From: Hirudo medicinalis
Taxonomy: Eukaryota; Annelida; Clitellata; Hirudinida; Hirudinidae
DNA: 64,000 nt
Assembly (NCBI GenBank): GCA_011800805.1
Contig: MPNW01000015.1
Coordinates: 532,704-596,703 of the forward strand
Reading direction: 5' to 3'
Shown: positions 1-14,924 of the stretch, one piece after another
Position numbering within the stretch: position 1 is the first letter of the stretch
Layout of the letters: the number at the start of each line of letters is the position of its first letter
Translations under genes and position numbers: made by a program
The notes under the pieces: model-generated
What the model was told of the DNA's origin: nothing
The model's database searches: none
What the model saw: only the letters and a program-made list of their open reading frames with translations

Positions 1-874
1 TTGATCACATGTAAAATTTCTTAGACAAGAATTATTTATTTAGTCTACTAAGGTCGTACCTTTCCAAACTTATCATTTTAATCTAAGTTTTTATTATTTA
101 AAAAGTAGATATTACTCATTATTGCACTAAATCTATTGCGCGACATAACAAAACCGACGCATCTGTGGCTAGCGTCAGTTAAGCTGGCAGACGAAAATTG
201 TCAATACCGCTATTCTGGCTTGCAATATTCGAAAAAACAACATTCAGAGACTTAAACAGACTATAATGAAGATTTTTCTAATATATATTTAATTAAAAAA
301 TTCATTTTACTTACGTTTTTCTTCATAGATAAATTCATAACATCAAATTTCCAATATGGCTGATAATGCAAGCGCAAACAAAATTATAAAATTATAAAAA
401 TAAATAAATGTGATTTAAGATATCGTGGAATACTGAATGAAATTATGATATAGAAAAAAGGATTAAATTCATATTTACTCAGAAACCCAATGTTTTACGA
501 ACGTAAATTTAAACTGACGGCCAGCCGAATATGGGTTAAAAGCTGCATACCTACCGTTGATCTTAGCAAATGTTTTGTTATTCTTTGAGGCTGTTTCTGG
601 GCTTTATTTTCTTGTTCGCTGTGTTAACATTGACTGAGACAAAATTGTGTTAGTGGTCATTGACCCTTCAATTTATAGGAAATAAAATGAAATTTATTAC
701 AACAATTACAATAATTTTAACAATAATAAGTAATTTTTGACATGATTTATTTATAAAAAAAAAAATCACAATCTAGTTATTGTCAAAATCACGGCGATTC
801 TGCAGAATTTACTAATTGACCTGTTAGAATTCCTCAAACATGAAATGCTTTAAACATTAAATTAAGATGCCTTC
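1..874. other. Non-coding flank
   Basis: AT-rich sequence downstream of the ARMC10-like gene. I see no exon with splice sites and no RNA gene. It probably holds the 3' UTR of that gene and intergenic DNA. Confidence 0.5.
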
Positions 875-3349
875 TCATCTCGACATATCGGCGTAGATCT
901 GCCTAGCGACATGATTTATGTGCCTGTTTCGATGCCTTGTTAACATGTAAATACGACTCCTGATAACGCGAGAGAATCGACTGCCAAACAAGACTCCACA
1001 AACAATGTCTTCTCCTGTCAAACTATCGACATTCTGAAGAAACGACTTATTCCTTTTCCAGTGATCGAATGCATTGACGAAAAAAGCAAGCCAGGTGAGC
1101 TGGACTTCCTCATCGATTTCCAATAAAAAATACTTCAGCAAACTGGTCGGCGCCTGCATGAGCTGCACGAGAGATTAAGAATCAGAGGTATTGAAATTTC
1201 TAAAGCAAATGATATTAATTTAATTAAATAGCATTAAAATAAATTTGCTAACGTTTGCCGACAACAGAGGTAGTAACATATCGGCATTTCTTGACAAATT
1301 AAGGAGGACTTTAAGAACGTCCACTTTCAGGGCATCACTCTCCAATTCCAGACATGAATAAATTAATGTCAAATATTGGCTAAAAAGCTCGTGGGTTAAG
1401 TTGTCTTTGGACAAATCTGCCAAAGTTTGGAACCCTCTAGCCAAAAGTCTGACGCTCTCAGTTTTCGAAATAATTTCCAATAACAGCTTGACATCAGTCT
1501 GGAATAAAAACAAAGCTCAATAAATATCTAATATAAATATCTTTAAATAATAACAAAAAAAACTTACATCTTGAATGGCGAGATTCATGATAAGCTCCTC
1601 TTCCGCCTCTTTAAAGAGAGCTTCGTCAGAACTCACATCACGTTCTTTTTGATGGAAACATGGAGATTCTAACTTGATGGATTGCTCGAAACTTGGCGAG
1701 ACGTCTTCCACCGCCTGTGGTGGTTTCACTGAACTAACTGAGGCTGAACTCTCGACCAACATCTCCTGTGATTCTGGGGAAGCAAGCAGGTCGTTGTCAA
1801 AGAATCCACTTTCTACCAGCAGATTTGATCCGTCTTCGTCGGTAATAAGGGAATCTTGTTTTGAAATATGAAGCGCATCCGATTCAGAACCTTCAAAGTG
1901 ATCCCTTCCTCCTTCCATGTCCGGTAAAATGTTTCTCGCGTAAACTGGGCTCCTTGAAAATCCTTCTTTTGAGCGGAATAGGGATTTGTACTTCCTTTTC
2001 AGATCGTCCTCGTTTTCCGCCTTCTTTGTGGGGGACATGTTTCCAAACCTCAGCTGTTTGAGGGAACTTCTCCGTTTGGAAATGAAATCATCTCGATAAA
2101 GTTTATGATGTTTGGCGACTGGAATATTTCTTTTGGTTTCATCAGAAAAAGGTTTTGATTTATCAGCGTGAAAGAAGTGAGGTATCCTAGATTTTTGGCA
2201 ATGAGTTTTTAGCTTGGTTTCTGGTTGGTTGAAACTTCCGATTTCTGGCCGAATGGAAATATCTTTATCGTTAACAACTTCTGATTTGTCTTCTACCACT
2301 GGAGAATCAAAATTGAGAAACTGAACTTGTTCTTCCGTTAAAGCCTCTTTCAAAATATTGTTTGCATCGAATTCGTTTGACTTGCTGCACGATACCTCGC
2401 CAGAAAAAACCGGGGAGGATGCACTGTCATCATCAATTTTTCCTTCGGACAAACTAAGTTGTTCGTTCACTGATCGATTGTTTTCCAAGACTAAATTTTT
2501 GTTTCCTTCATCTTCACTGATTCCTACAAATAAATGGAACGGTTTTGTTTCATTATTTTGGCTCACTGACAATGTTGTTTAATTTTCGAAAGAGGCATTG
2601 ACTGCGTTGATGTTGTGGATTGCGGAAATTTTGCTGAGCAAGCTGCAAGCAGCTGTACTTCTTTTTAATTCGAGCCAAGTACCAATTTCCACTCTTTGTT
2701 TTATTAAAAAACTCATTGACAAACAAAGCATTGACCAAAACGTTCAATGGAGAAACTTCCTTAAATATGGAAATTTTTCATGTTTCAGATGTCTTGGAAT
2801 AAAACAGAAAAACAAACTCCTAAACACAGCCTGCTATTAGCACTTGAGGCAGCTTAGAGGTGAAATGCTGGTAATAGGATGGTACGGGCATTTGAGACAT
2901 GCGCAAATGTGAGTGATCACCAGAGTTAATGAAACACACTCGTAACTGGAATGTGAGTTATGAAAATAGTTCTTTCAATTGTAATGAAACTGAATTAATC
3001 ATAACAATAAATAGATACCAGCAACAATTATTCAATAAACAAATTCTGAAAGCAAGAAATACAAATTCTCTGAAGCCAAAACATAATGCCAACAATTTTT
3101 TTCATAAAATTAAGCTTAAGATTTAACTACGAAAGAAAGTCACCATATGAAAAATAATATGCTATAGGTAAGTTAACTTTAATAAACTGTTTATATGATT
3201 TGAAATGTAAGTAATCGTAACCTCAACATTATTAGGAAGCACTAACTTTTTTTGTTTTTTCTTAATGAAATGAAAGCTATGGCAAACACTACTGCTCCTC
3301 CAAGTAATAGGCTCCAAGCTTTTAGGCGACTTCCAAATATTGACGACAT
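875..3349 (-). CDS. ARMC10: ARMC10-like armadillo-repeat protein with N-terminal membrane anchor
   Basis: Four exons fit in phase on the minus strand: 3349-3247, 2565-1568, 1498-1253 and 1162-875, giving 544 aa. Exon 1 begins with ATG and encodes a short basic start followed by a hydrophobic helix (residues about 12-29, core LLLGGAVVFAIAF), then basic residues, as expected of a tail-out outer-membrane anchor. Exon 1 ends in phase 1 before GTTAGT and joins the large exon precisely. Exon 2 (about 333 aa) is polar and Ser/Glu/Lys-rich, probably disordered. The last two exons are helical with armadillo-like Leu spacing (for example ADLSKDNLTHELFSQYL). Family knowledge: ARMC10/ARMCX proteins sit on mitochondrial or ER membranes and affect mitochondrial distribution. 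The long linker is unusual compared with vertebrate ARMC10 (about 340 aa). The armadillo assignment is by resemblance; the anchor is seen directly. Confidence 0.66.
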
Positions 3350-5369
3350 TCTTTGGCGGAATTTATAAATAAAATCACAACAAATACGATTTGAAGAATC
3401 GGAATACAGAAAAGTTAATAAAATTAATCTGCTCCAGTCGTTGAATTACTAAGTGTTCTTCATCAAATCAAAGTTTCTTCAGGTAATTAAACAAAGTAAC
3501 TTCACAAAAACTTGTGACGTTGCCAAAAATTCTCTTCAAAGCTAAAACAGATTGAAAGAGTCTTATCTAACTTCTCCCATTGAAACAATTCTGCTGTTCA
3601 TCCCCTCTCACTTTCAGCATCACTCCCTTGCTTAAGTATTAGATTTACCGTATTTTCACTCATATAATCCGCTGCTTATATTTGTTCTTGGTTGCCATGC
3701 AACTCTATCTGCATGTTACAGTCGAGTGCGCGCTATACAAAAATTAATTTGCAGGATGATGACTTCCGATTATTAAATATTAAATACTATATAATGCAGA
3801 AGATATGATACAACCCACTTCCTGTATTTTCGCAATATTTGATAAAAGCTTTAACTTGAATAAAATGATCTTAGCGGAATAAAATAAAAGCCAAAAATAT
3901 AAGTTTCCAAATTATATCAAACAATGAATTCATTGATTGATATTGTGCAATTTTAGTGGTTTAGCTAATTGACATTCCTGAGGCTTAGTTAGGCTCAAGA
4001 CCATGCTCAAAGTAATCTTAGTTGCCTTATGACCTAAATGGCTAGGGATTTAAACAGAATTTTGTCACTGAGGTATAAACCAAGAACCGGGAGTGCATAT
4101 TCCCGAGGGCCATAGTCTTCTCAGACTCCTCCTGATGGGATGACTTGTTTTTGCTATATCAAAGCCAAATTGAAATCTAACAGTTTCACAATACACGTAT
4201 ACAAGTCAGGGGAACACAGCTACTCAGGAAATATATCAAAATAAACGCGGAGATCACATTTGGAATTTGGTTTTCTGACTGCTTGGGAATGTATATTCCC
4301 CACCCCTATTGAGAGTGCAGTTACTGAAAGTTTCTCCGAAATTTTGGGGGTTGAACACAGGTAAATAAATCCTTGCCAATGGCGCAATTAGGTCCTTGCC
4401 TCCAATTTAAAATGGATTAAAATGTTATGACTGCTTCAAGCTCAAAGATTAGACATCATTCACTCAACTGAGTTCTATGGTGTCTTGAGTTAAAATCTCG
4501 ATTCGGAAGAACTTTAGTCTAGGTAAGAATATACCGTTTCAAATTTACACGTGACAAAGGGTTCATATTATTGAGCGAATAATCAGGGCCACCGAGATGG
4601 AGTGGAGGGGAGGGGTGCCCGGGTTTTAAAACTTTTTTTGCTTTTCCATTACCAAATTGATATAACATAGGGGCCTGTGCCGGCTATGCCTAGGAGGCCG
4701 AGATTTCTGTCGGCCCTGGGAATGATCATACTGTTCGTACCCAATCATGATCTCTCATTGAAAATTCATAAAGGGCTAAGCGTCTCTGATGCTATGAATA
4801 TGGCGCTACACAATTCGGACTGAAGCTATATAATCACCACAATGAATACGTATGAGTGTGAAAACTGCCATTATTTGCCATTCTTGAAAAATTCAAATAA
4901 TCAAAAAACATAACGGTTTTAAAATCAACCGTTAAAGATAAAAAAAATGGTTCTGCCCACTTAATACCTTAATAGGTAGACAAAAATATAAGTACCTGGT
5001 TGAGAAAAGGTGCGAAGGTGCTGCCATCTACTTCTATTCAACTACAAAGCGCTGATTCGATTATAGTTAACAAATTCAACTAAACAAGTGCTGCTTTTTA
5101 GTGATGCAATGCGAGTCTCTCTTATTATATTGAAATGGAGATCGCCAAATATTTCGGTACTTGACAATGTGATTCTGCTTTAAAAAGTATACGCAGAATA
5201 GAAAAGAGGGCGTGGCTAAAATTGGAAGCTCATAGTTTGCTTAAGTCATTTCATAGGATGATGTCGCCGGCTGATTAAGCGGGGTAGCAGTACCTTCACA
5301 AGTTAGACTTTGATAAGACAAGTTAAATTCAATAGCTTGGAATACTCTTGCAGTTATGTTGGAGGCATA
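3350..5369. other. Intergenic region between divergent ARMC10-like and ACAD10 genes
   Basis: No exon recognised. It should hold both promoters. It contains the MITE-like repeat at 4584-4718 and, at about 4040-4140, a block resembling 18,990-19,130 (shared core with AATTTTG/GATTTTG, CCAAGA and CCGGG near a TGCA motif), probably another degraded repeat family. Confidence 0.5.
4584..4718. mobile_element. hAT-type MITE, 135 bp
   Basis: The block starts CAGGGCCACCGAGA and ends TCTGTCGGCCCTG, forming imperfect terminal inverted repeats. The 8 bp on either side (CGAATAAT and GGAATGAT) match at 6 of 8 positions, as expected for an aged hAT target-site duplication. A related copy lies inverted at about 49,230-49,330, sharing the internal string around TGCTTTCCATTACC and CATAGGGGC. 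It has no coding capacity. Superfamily assignment rests on the CAGGG ends and the 8-bp duplication. Confidence 0.55.
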
Positions 5370-8300
5370 ATGACGTTTCTTATGCGAACTTATGTCAAGA
5401 CTAACAGCAGGGTAATGATGAAACCCAGGAGAATGTCTGTAAAAGCTGCAATATTTGACATGGGTGGTGTTTTGATACCCTCACCTGGAAAGTTATTTGC
5501 AGGTTGGTTGATTAGAGTCGGATTCTTTTCAAAATTTTCAATAAGCAAATAAATAAAAAATATATTCTTAACAAACAGATTTTGAATGTAAGCTTGGAGC
5601 ACCTCGAGGAACACTATTGAAAACAATTATGACCTCACAAGATGATAGTGCATGGAGTAAGCTGGAAAGAGGTGAACTGACTTACAGCTCATTTTCAGAA
5701 AAATTTAACTTGGAATGTTTGAGAGAAGTAAGTCTAGCTCCAACTTTTTCATTTTCATCTTTTAAATTTTTTTAATTATCTAACGTTTGTTTAGACAGGT
5801 GTCACAATAGATACTAAAGACTTGCTTTCAGATATTGTGAAATTTTACACAGATAAAGAACCTTTTCCTGTGATGATAAGTGCCATTAAGAAACTGAGAA
5901 ATTATGGTTTAAAAACAGCTTTGTTAACAAATAATTTCTACCTTTATGACCACAAAACTCATCTTCCAATAGATTGTAGTTTGTTTGATGTGGTTAGCTT
6001 TGAGATAAACTGCAAATAAAATTAATGGTGAGAACTTTGCTAGTCCTTTTTTATGTTTTGCATTAGGTTGTGGAGTCTGCCAGAGTGAAGATGCGAAAAC
6101 CAGAACGTAGAATTTATGAAAAAGTTCTTAAGGATCTTCAAGTTCTCCCATCTGAAGCAATATTTCTTGATGACTTGGGGCATAATTTAAAAACAGCTAG
6201 GAATATGGGCATCCATACAATAAAAGTCAGTGACAGTTTTTTTTTTTTTTAAGATTGTTCACAAAAAATTCTTGTGGAATAAGTCAAACTGTTTGCTTGC
6301 AAAAAGCTAATGCTGTTCCTCAGAATCAGAGAGCATCCACTTTATGCCTTTACCTTTTAGAGTTCAGAACATTGTTTATTTTGCAGGTGGAAAACCCCTT
6401 CCAAGCAATAAAGGACTTGGAAAACTTCCTCTCTTTGAAGCTTTCAGATTCTGATGACAATACAAGAGAAGTTCCAGAAAGACTGGTGATTGATATTGTC
6501 AGGCTTGAAGAATATTTGAAGACCAAACTGGGTCTGAATTCCTCAGGTATACAAGTGATAATTAATTTTTATTGCATTTTTTGCCATAATTTGCAAGTAG
6601 TACTATAGCAAACAAACAACATTTGCAGTTAAACCTACTTTGAGGTGCTTCCAGCAAGGTCAGTCCAATCCCACATACTTGGTGAATTATGCTGGAGAAT
6701 TATTAGTGCTGAGAAAGAAACCAGTAATTATTCAGTTCAAAGGATTTGATTGTATGTGTTGCATGCATCTTTTTTTTTTATCCTTCTAAGCCTGGTGTTC
6801 TCCTTCCAACTGCTCATGCAATTGAAAGAGAGTTTAAAATCATGAAGGCCCTCGAGTCCAGTGATGTTCCTGTGCCAAAAATGATTTCCTTTTGTTCTGA
6901 TGACAGGTATGATGACTGATGGACTTTCATGAATTGAGATCCTTTTATTCCAATACTGACCAAAGAAACTAACAGCATTCTAGGAACACCATTTTATTTG
7001 ATGGAATATGTCAAGGGTGTTGTCTTGAAAGATGCCATGCTACCTGGATTGTTGCCAGACCAGAAGAAAAAAGTGATGGATACTTTGTGTGAAGTACTTC
7101 ACAAAATACACAAAATTGACTTCAAGAAATTGGGATTAGAGAGTCTCAGCAGTAAAGGTGAATTTACTTCCTTAAGAACTTTTCTTAAAAATTGTCATCA
7201 TTCTTTTATCTTCCCAATTATTTACTTGTTATTTATTCGAGGAAAATTAATGAAATATTATTCATGAACTTCCTGTTATGAGAATTATTTATCACATTTA
7301 TTTTTTTTCATCTTTAGAAGGTTCATATGTGCTGCGAAACTTAGCCAGATGGTGGAAACAATATGAATCCTCAAAATGTGAAGCAGGCCTGAAGAGCATG
7401 GCCTCAATGCATAAATGGCTTGAAGATCATCTGCCTTCCACTGAGAAGACCACACTCATTCACGGAGATTACAGGTTTGTATTATGGTACAGTCATTCAT
7501 CAGATGTCCATGTTTTCTAAGTATTTCCTGCAAGTTGTGGTGTTCTCCATAGATTGGAAAATTTGATTTTTGACCCTGAGTCATATGAAGCTCGAGCAGT
7601 GATTGATTGGGAGTTAGCTACCTTGGGAGATCCAATGACAGATCTGGCAAACAGTTGCATATCATATCTGGTCCCAAAAAGCTTTGTTCTTACGAGTTAT
7701 TATTTCAATTCTTACTGGTTTTTTTTACATGTTTTTATTATTTTTACAACTTTAAGACCATTTCATGTTGAGAATGTAATACAAAGACTTACTTGAACAA
7801 CTTGATAGTTTTATTATATTTAATACCAGCTGTGGATATGAATTCAGTGGAAGCCAGAGGCATCCCGAGTTTGGATGAGTATCTGAATCACTACTTCAGC
7901 TTGGAGTCAACTGGTCGACTCCCTGAAAATTGGGACTTCTATCTTGTTTTTATCCATTTCAGGATATCCTCCATTCTTCAAGGAATTTACAAAAGATTCC
8001 TCAACAGTAAAAATTGCTAATAACTGACTAAATGAGTTAATTTCAAGTCATCCTTTTATTCATTTATTGCTATCAGATCAGGCAAGTTCATCAAATGCTC
8101 AAACTATGCTCATACTGGCCCAAGAGATATCAGACAATGGTTTGGCTATTGCACAGAATTCAAAATTACCTCCAACATGGAGTAATGTAAATGAAAAAAG
8201 AAATGGGTCTTCTCAAATACAATTTGGTAAAATAATATAATTCAAATTACAATGTAATACAATTCATATAATTAATTGTATTATTATTATATAATTAATT

Positions 8301-11267
8301 GTATTATTATTATTATTATTATTATATAATTAATTGTATTATATAATTAATTGTATTATTATTATTATTATATAATTAATTTTATTATTATTATTCTATA
8401 ATTAATTGTATTATTACTAAAAGAATAATATAGTTGTAATACTTTTTTAAAGTCAATTTGTAATTCATCTGTTGAAATAATCATTTACTATCCCAGGTTT
8501 ATTGGCAACATGTGTAGAGGCTCTTGATGAAAGATCCAAAGCTACAGTTTACAAAGTAAAGCAATTTATTGATAAATATGTCATGCCCATCGAGGAAGAT
8601 TTGGTTTTATGGCATTCCAATCCAGAAACAAAATGGAAGATTCATCCAAGAATTGAAGAAATAAAAGTAAGGACAAATAATTGTCTCGAGATATCAAATT
8701 ATAAATATTCTAAGCAATTCCTATTTATTTGAATTTATACCATTTGCATAAAAGAAATGAAATTAATGTGAAATTTATTTACTTTCTTCACTTTGATACT
8801 GCTTCACAAGACCTTCAAAATGTTTAGGATCTTGCTAAAAGTGAAGGATTGTGGAACTTGTTTGTACCGAGGGAGATTGATCCACAGATGAAGTTTGGAA
8901 AGGGTTTCTCAAATGTTGAATATTCTTTCATGGCTGAAGAGATGGGAAGAAGTCCTTATGCTGCTGAGGTTGGTTTGATGACATTTTGAGGGGATGATTA
9001 CTAATCTCTTGTTGTCCACGAGATAGCTTTTCAACTGCTCAGCTCCTGACACTGGAAACATGGAGGTTTTAATTCGATACGGAAATGATGAGCAGAAGGA
9101 AAAATGGCTTGTTCCCCTCCTTGATGGGAGAATTAGATCTTGTTTTGCAATGACTGAGCCCGGGGTGAGACTCAAAAACATGTTTTTATAAAGACATGAG
9201 CTTTTCTATCTCTTGCATCACAGATGTTACAGAAAATATCTTTGCCATAGAACCCTAGGAGATTCAAATGTTTGGTTATATTTTATTTGATAGGTGGCAT
9301 CTTCAGATGCAACTAATGTAAGAGCATCAATCAAGAAGGAAGGAAAGGAATATGTAGTCAATGGACACAAGTGGTGGACATCAGGTGAACATATATTTGT
9401 AATTTAGTAACAAGTAGAAGCTCTTCTAAGGATAAATTTATTAATAATTAAATCAATTTGGAACATTAATTAACTGATTATTTCAAATTATTGCCTCACA
9501 GGAGCTTTCGACCCAAGGTGCAGCTTCAGCATATTCATGGGAAAAACGAATGAGCATGAAAAGTTGCACCAGCAACAGAGCATGTTGATCATTCCATTAG
9601 ACTTGCCAGGAGTAAAAATTGTTCGACCACTTCATGTTTTTGGATTTGATGATGCCCCACGTTGGTATTTTGGCCATCATTTTGACATTGTTTAAATCGT
9701 TCTAAAAACATGGATGTCATTAACAAATCAAGATGGACATGCTGAGGTGCTGTTTGAAAATGTCAGGGTGCCTGAAGACAATCTTATCTTGGGTGAGGGA
9801 AGAGGTTTTGAAATTGCTCAGGGCAGGTTGGGTCCTGCTCGAATTCATCATTGCATGAGGACCATCGGGAGCCTGGAGAGATGTTTGCAGTTGATGCTTG
9901 AACGAGTAAATTGATATTTCTGCAGCTAATTAAATTTGTTTATATTGAAAATTATAGAAGAAAACGGAAACAACAGTTAATAGTTTAATAAACAACTGAA
10001 TTTAACAGTCAACTCTAAGCAATTAAGGAACTTGTCTACAGTCTTTCTACAACAAAGTTTCTATCGACAACTTCACCACGACAAGCTACTCGCTGCAACT
10101 TNAGTTAATAGTTTAATAAACAACTGAATTTAACAGTCAACTCTAAGCAATTAAGGAACTTGTCTACAGTCTTTCTACAACAAAGTTTCTATCGACAACT
10201 TCACCACGACAAGCTACTCGCTGCAACTTCTCACCAACTCCGCATCCCCAGAACCACATAACATAGAACAATTAACAAAACTATTTCAACAGTTTAATTT
10301 AAAAAAAAGTTTTCTAATTCATGCATTTTATTTTAGATAATTTCATTGGTTTTCAGGAGCTTATAAAGTTAATATTTTAAACAGACTCAGAAAAGAATTG
10401 CTTTTGGGAAGCTTTTGATTGAGCATGGTATCATCCAGAATGAAGTTGCTGAGGCAAGGATTCAAATTGAACAGGCCCGACTCCTGGTCCTCAAGGCAGC
10501 TCACCTGATGGACGTTTCGGGCAACAAAGTATTTTTAAATATCCTCCAATGATTTATTTAAGACCAAGCCTGAGTTAGAGTTCATGCAGCTATCTGTTGT
10601 TTTGTTCATCTAAGTGCATGAAAATTATGGTAAATAATGAAAATAAAATATTGAAATACCCACATAAATGGAAAGTAGATGTTATTTCAAAGAATAAATC
10701 AGAATTTAATTTTATAGGCAGCTGCTCTGGAAGTAGCAATGATAAAAGCTGTTGTTCCAGAAATAGGCTGCAAAATAATTGATAGGGCCATCCAGGTAAA
10801 CGTTGGGCTTTTTGTGACTTTTGTGTTGAATTGTGTCAGGCTTATTCATTTACTTGTTTCATTTCAACTGCCTTGTGCACCCTTGGAAGGGGTGTTTTAC
10901 AAGAGATTGGCACAACATCTTGTTGAGAACTGACAGGTGTTGCTGTTGTTGTAGACTAAGGTCCTAACAATGACCAATGGAAGTCTACTTAAATATTTAA
11001 GTAAAACAATTTTTTATTTCATAAAGATGAATGATTTGGATTAATGATTAATATTTTATAATGACAGTGCAATGCACACATTCACAACCATTGATAGTGA
11101 ATGTCTTACTTTGGTAGGCATTTGGTGGCATGGGTGTGTGTCAAGATGTCATTTTGTCTCGAATGTACACCATGGCAAGGTGCCTCTGCATTGCTGATGG
11201 ACCCACTGAAGTTCATTTGAGATCCATTGCTAAGATGGAGATTAAAAAATTCAACTCCAAGATTTGA
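5370..11267 (+). CDS. ACAD10: ACAD10-like fusion: HAD hydrolase + APH phosphotransferase + acyl-CoA dehydrogenase
   Basis: Twenty-one exons fit in phase and give 1,020 aa (human ACAD10 is about 1,059): 5370-5502, 5579-5727, 5795-5992, 6067-6225, 6387-6546, 6629-6723, 6791-6906, 6976-7157, 7318-7474, 7553-7695, 7830-8006, 8077-8226, 8497-8666, 8828-8968, 9027-9164, 9294-9384, 9502-9660, 9733-9905, 10385-10528, 10718-10795, 11118-11267. The N-terminus is basic with no acidic residues before FDMGGVL, fitting a mitochondrial presequence. Domains in order: HAD-like (FDMGGVL, TNNFY, FLDDLG), aminoglycoside-phosphotransferase-like ([21 protein letters not shown]) and ACAD ([34 protein letters not shown]). 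Family role: mitochondrial handling of 4-hydroxy fatty acids, the kinase phosphorylating the 4-OH before ACAD-linked removal. The first start (5370) is preferred over the later ATG at 5433 because it supplies the presequence. The donor after exon 10 (A|GTTATT) is weak and was chosen by phase. The intron 9906-10384 contains a 127-bp duplication around one N. Confidence 0.93.
8262..8420. repeat. AT-rich microsatellite in ACAD10 intron
   Basis: Repeated TATAATTAATTGTATTATTA-type units with (ATT)n runs, about 160 bp, in the intron between exons 12 and 13. No other signal is visible. Confidence 0.85.
9975..10229. repeat. 127-bp direct duplication separated by a single N
   Basis: 9975-10101 and 10103-10229 are identical as far as I can read, both running from AGTTAATAG to GCTGCAACTT, with one N at 10102. 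This is the usual look of two contig ends that overlapped but were joined by a gap instead of merged. A real tandem duplication is possible. It lies wholly in an ACAD10 intron and does not affect the protein. Confidence 0.85.
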
Positions 11268-11464
11268 GACACAAAATTATTTTCTATTTAGAATTTAAAA
11301 TTATTTCATTTTTTAAATCATTGAATTTTTGGCATGATATTTGCTTATATTATGGTTATGCATAAGTCCTTGTTGTGCCTTATTTCACAGAAATAAACCC
11401 TGGAATTGTTGAGCTCATCTACAGTTTGGCAAGAATATGCATTTCCACATGAGACTTATTGTTT

Positions 11465-11850
11465 GAGAAGTTTCTTAATACTCCACCTTGGAGCTCCGAC
11501 AGGGATCCTCAGAGGAGGTTCCCCCGTATTCAAACTTTTCGGCCCTTTGAATCTCCTGACGTTTTCGGGGGGGCACATCGGTTTTTTATCCTTCGGAACC
11601 CAACGCTTACCGCCGGCTATGAGAGTCTCTCTTTGGCCTTCTTATGCCGGTCACTGCTGCCTGGACTGGAGCGACTCCGAAAGCTCTCAATGGCTTCTTC
11701 ATGTCGCATACTATCTTCTTTGACCTGCAATCTTCGACTATGCCGAGGTTCTCTTTGGCCTTTTTATGTCGATCGCATCCACCCCAGTTGCCTACAGCAG
11801 TCATGAAAGCTCTCAGTGGTTTTCTCACACCGTGTATTTAATATATGAGA
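11465..11850 (-). mobile_element. 3' end of a non-LTR retrotransposon (copy A)
   Basis: This stretch matches 28,542-28,987 in inverse orientation at high identity over about 380 bp. Both copies stop at the same point beside GGAGCTCCAAGG(C/T)GGAGTATTA, which fits a shared LINE 3' terminus. It contains two imperfect units of about 93 bp, each with TCTTTGGCCTT and GAAAGCTCTCA. The copy at 28 kb sits directly after a LINE-type ORF tail. Read as protein on the minus strand it contains stops, so this is probably 3' UTR. Sequence up to about 12,010 may be more of the element. Confidence 0.6.
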
Positions 11851-12010
11851 GGATTGGGAAGGTTGGATTATTTCCCTCCAGAAATAATGCATTGCGGGGG
11901 AGTCCGGGTGACGCCGCATCATAGCGTGGGACTTTTTTTGGCGTAAGGATAGTTAGGTAGACCTCTGCAACTTTTGAGTGGGGACCAAAAGTGGACATAA
12001 ATTGCCTGGT

Positions 12011-13583
12011 TACTTATTACAACACCTTTTTAAATAAGCCCGAGCAAGGCGCTCACACCACAAATTTGTGATTCATAAGAGAAAAACATTCAGGATCTGA
12101 ACGGGCGTCTTCTCTGAGTGAAAAAATTATGTTACGAAGCTTTAATTGTTGAGACAAGCAATTAGAATCGACAGTAATTTTTGTTGTTGCTAGGCTTCGA
12201 TTGCTTCCGACATTGTAGACTTCTTTCTAAAATCAAAATCACGTCGTAACAGCTGTGAAATGAAATGAACCATCATTGTGTGCTATAATCACTCTGCATT
12301 ACAAACTATCATACAAGATTTTTTCATCAAAAGTATCAAATTGCTCGAAATTATAAGCAGATAAATAAAGCTAGTTTTGTTTTGTTTTTTTAATTCCTTG
12401 AAGCAATTAACCTTTCATCACCTATCTAAGCAATAGCTCTAATTATTAAGAACGTTCAATATTCCAAGATGGAACTCCCATCTTGTAATGTCAAAATACT
12501 TCGTGATACTAGTTATTTCTCCCCTTCAATAAGGAAACCGAATTAGTCTGATGAGCAGTGTTTCTACGGAGTTCACTATTTAAGTGAAATAATTGCGAAA
12601 AGTGAGTGAACTCAGGAATGTTCAAAATCTTCATTCGAAGTTCAGAAGAATTGACAAAATCCAGGTCTAGCTATTTCAAGAATTGTTTACAATGAATTGT
12701 TCCTTATTAGGCGCGACCAAACTTGGATAAATTTCGTTCACAAATGATCCACATTTCACGCGTAATATAAACGCCTTAAAACGCTAGGAATTTCCACTAC
12801 TGAACATTTACAAACTCTAACTAGATTGTTTTAAAAGTGTATTAGTATATGTTATTTGATGACTAATTTCATCGCAAAAACATTCCAATGACTGCGGTTT
12901 TTTTTCATTCATCCATAGTAATTCAGTAATTGTCACTAAAAGCCCACTAATCATCATAGTTAGGAAATGTCACGCGCAGGCCCAGGCTAGTAAAGTAGGT
13001 CATAGGTCAGAGAGAGTGAGTCTACCGGTCATCCAAGAACCTAATAGGCCACAAACCGCTTTAGGCTCCTTGCTAATTCAATGACAACAAAAATTGGGTC
13101 ATGGTTTGATTGTTCGACCTTCCACTTCCAAATCCAGAAAGTTCGAAAGCATTTCCTTCAACGTCACCTTGACACTGAATCATTACATTTCAGCGAATCA
13201 TGTTGTTTGGCCACCCCCAGCTAAACAGCTTTCTGAGACATGCCTAGCATACTTTGTCAAGTCTTCATTAATGAGCTCCTCAGAGCTTTGAGCGCCAGTA
13301 CTCGGGATTTGAAACGGTTGACAAGTTCGGATTTGCTTTGGTTGATACATCGTTGAGAAAGTAAATACGCGGTTAACTTGTTTTGCAGTTGACAATTGCC
13401 TTGATAATACAAATTGCACCTGTACGATTAGCGATTGGTTAACGCTCGCAGTTAATAAACAAGTTTATCTTGAATGTAATTAACTTGAGATAGGGCAACA
13501 TCCGGTATATTAATATAACTTGTATCCTGCTTTACATAATATTGGTCATAAGGAAATAAAGCAAAGCTGAATGTTTCAGAGAA
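12011..13583. other. Intergenic region upstream of the transgelin-like gene
   Basis: No supported exon or RNA gene. Short ORFs here lack splice context and recognisable motifs. It should contain the promoter of the downstream gene. Confidence 0.5.

Positions 13584-14924
<1,341 letters not shown>

Noticed and set aside
2553..2747. 64-codon ORF upstream of the large ARMC10-like exon
   Set aside because: It is in a different phase from the exon; splicing exon 1 directly to 2565 gives a precise in-phase join, so this lies in the intron.
11406..11841. Several 65-115 codon plus-strand ORFs
   Set aside because: They fall in the LINE 3' block and differ between its two copies, so they are not conserved coding frames.
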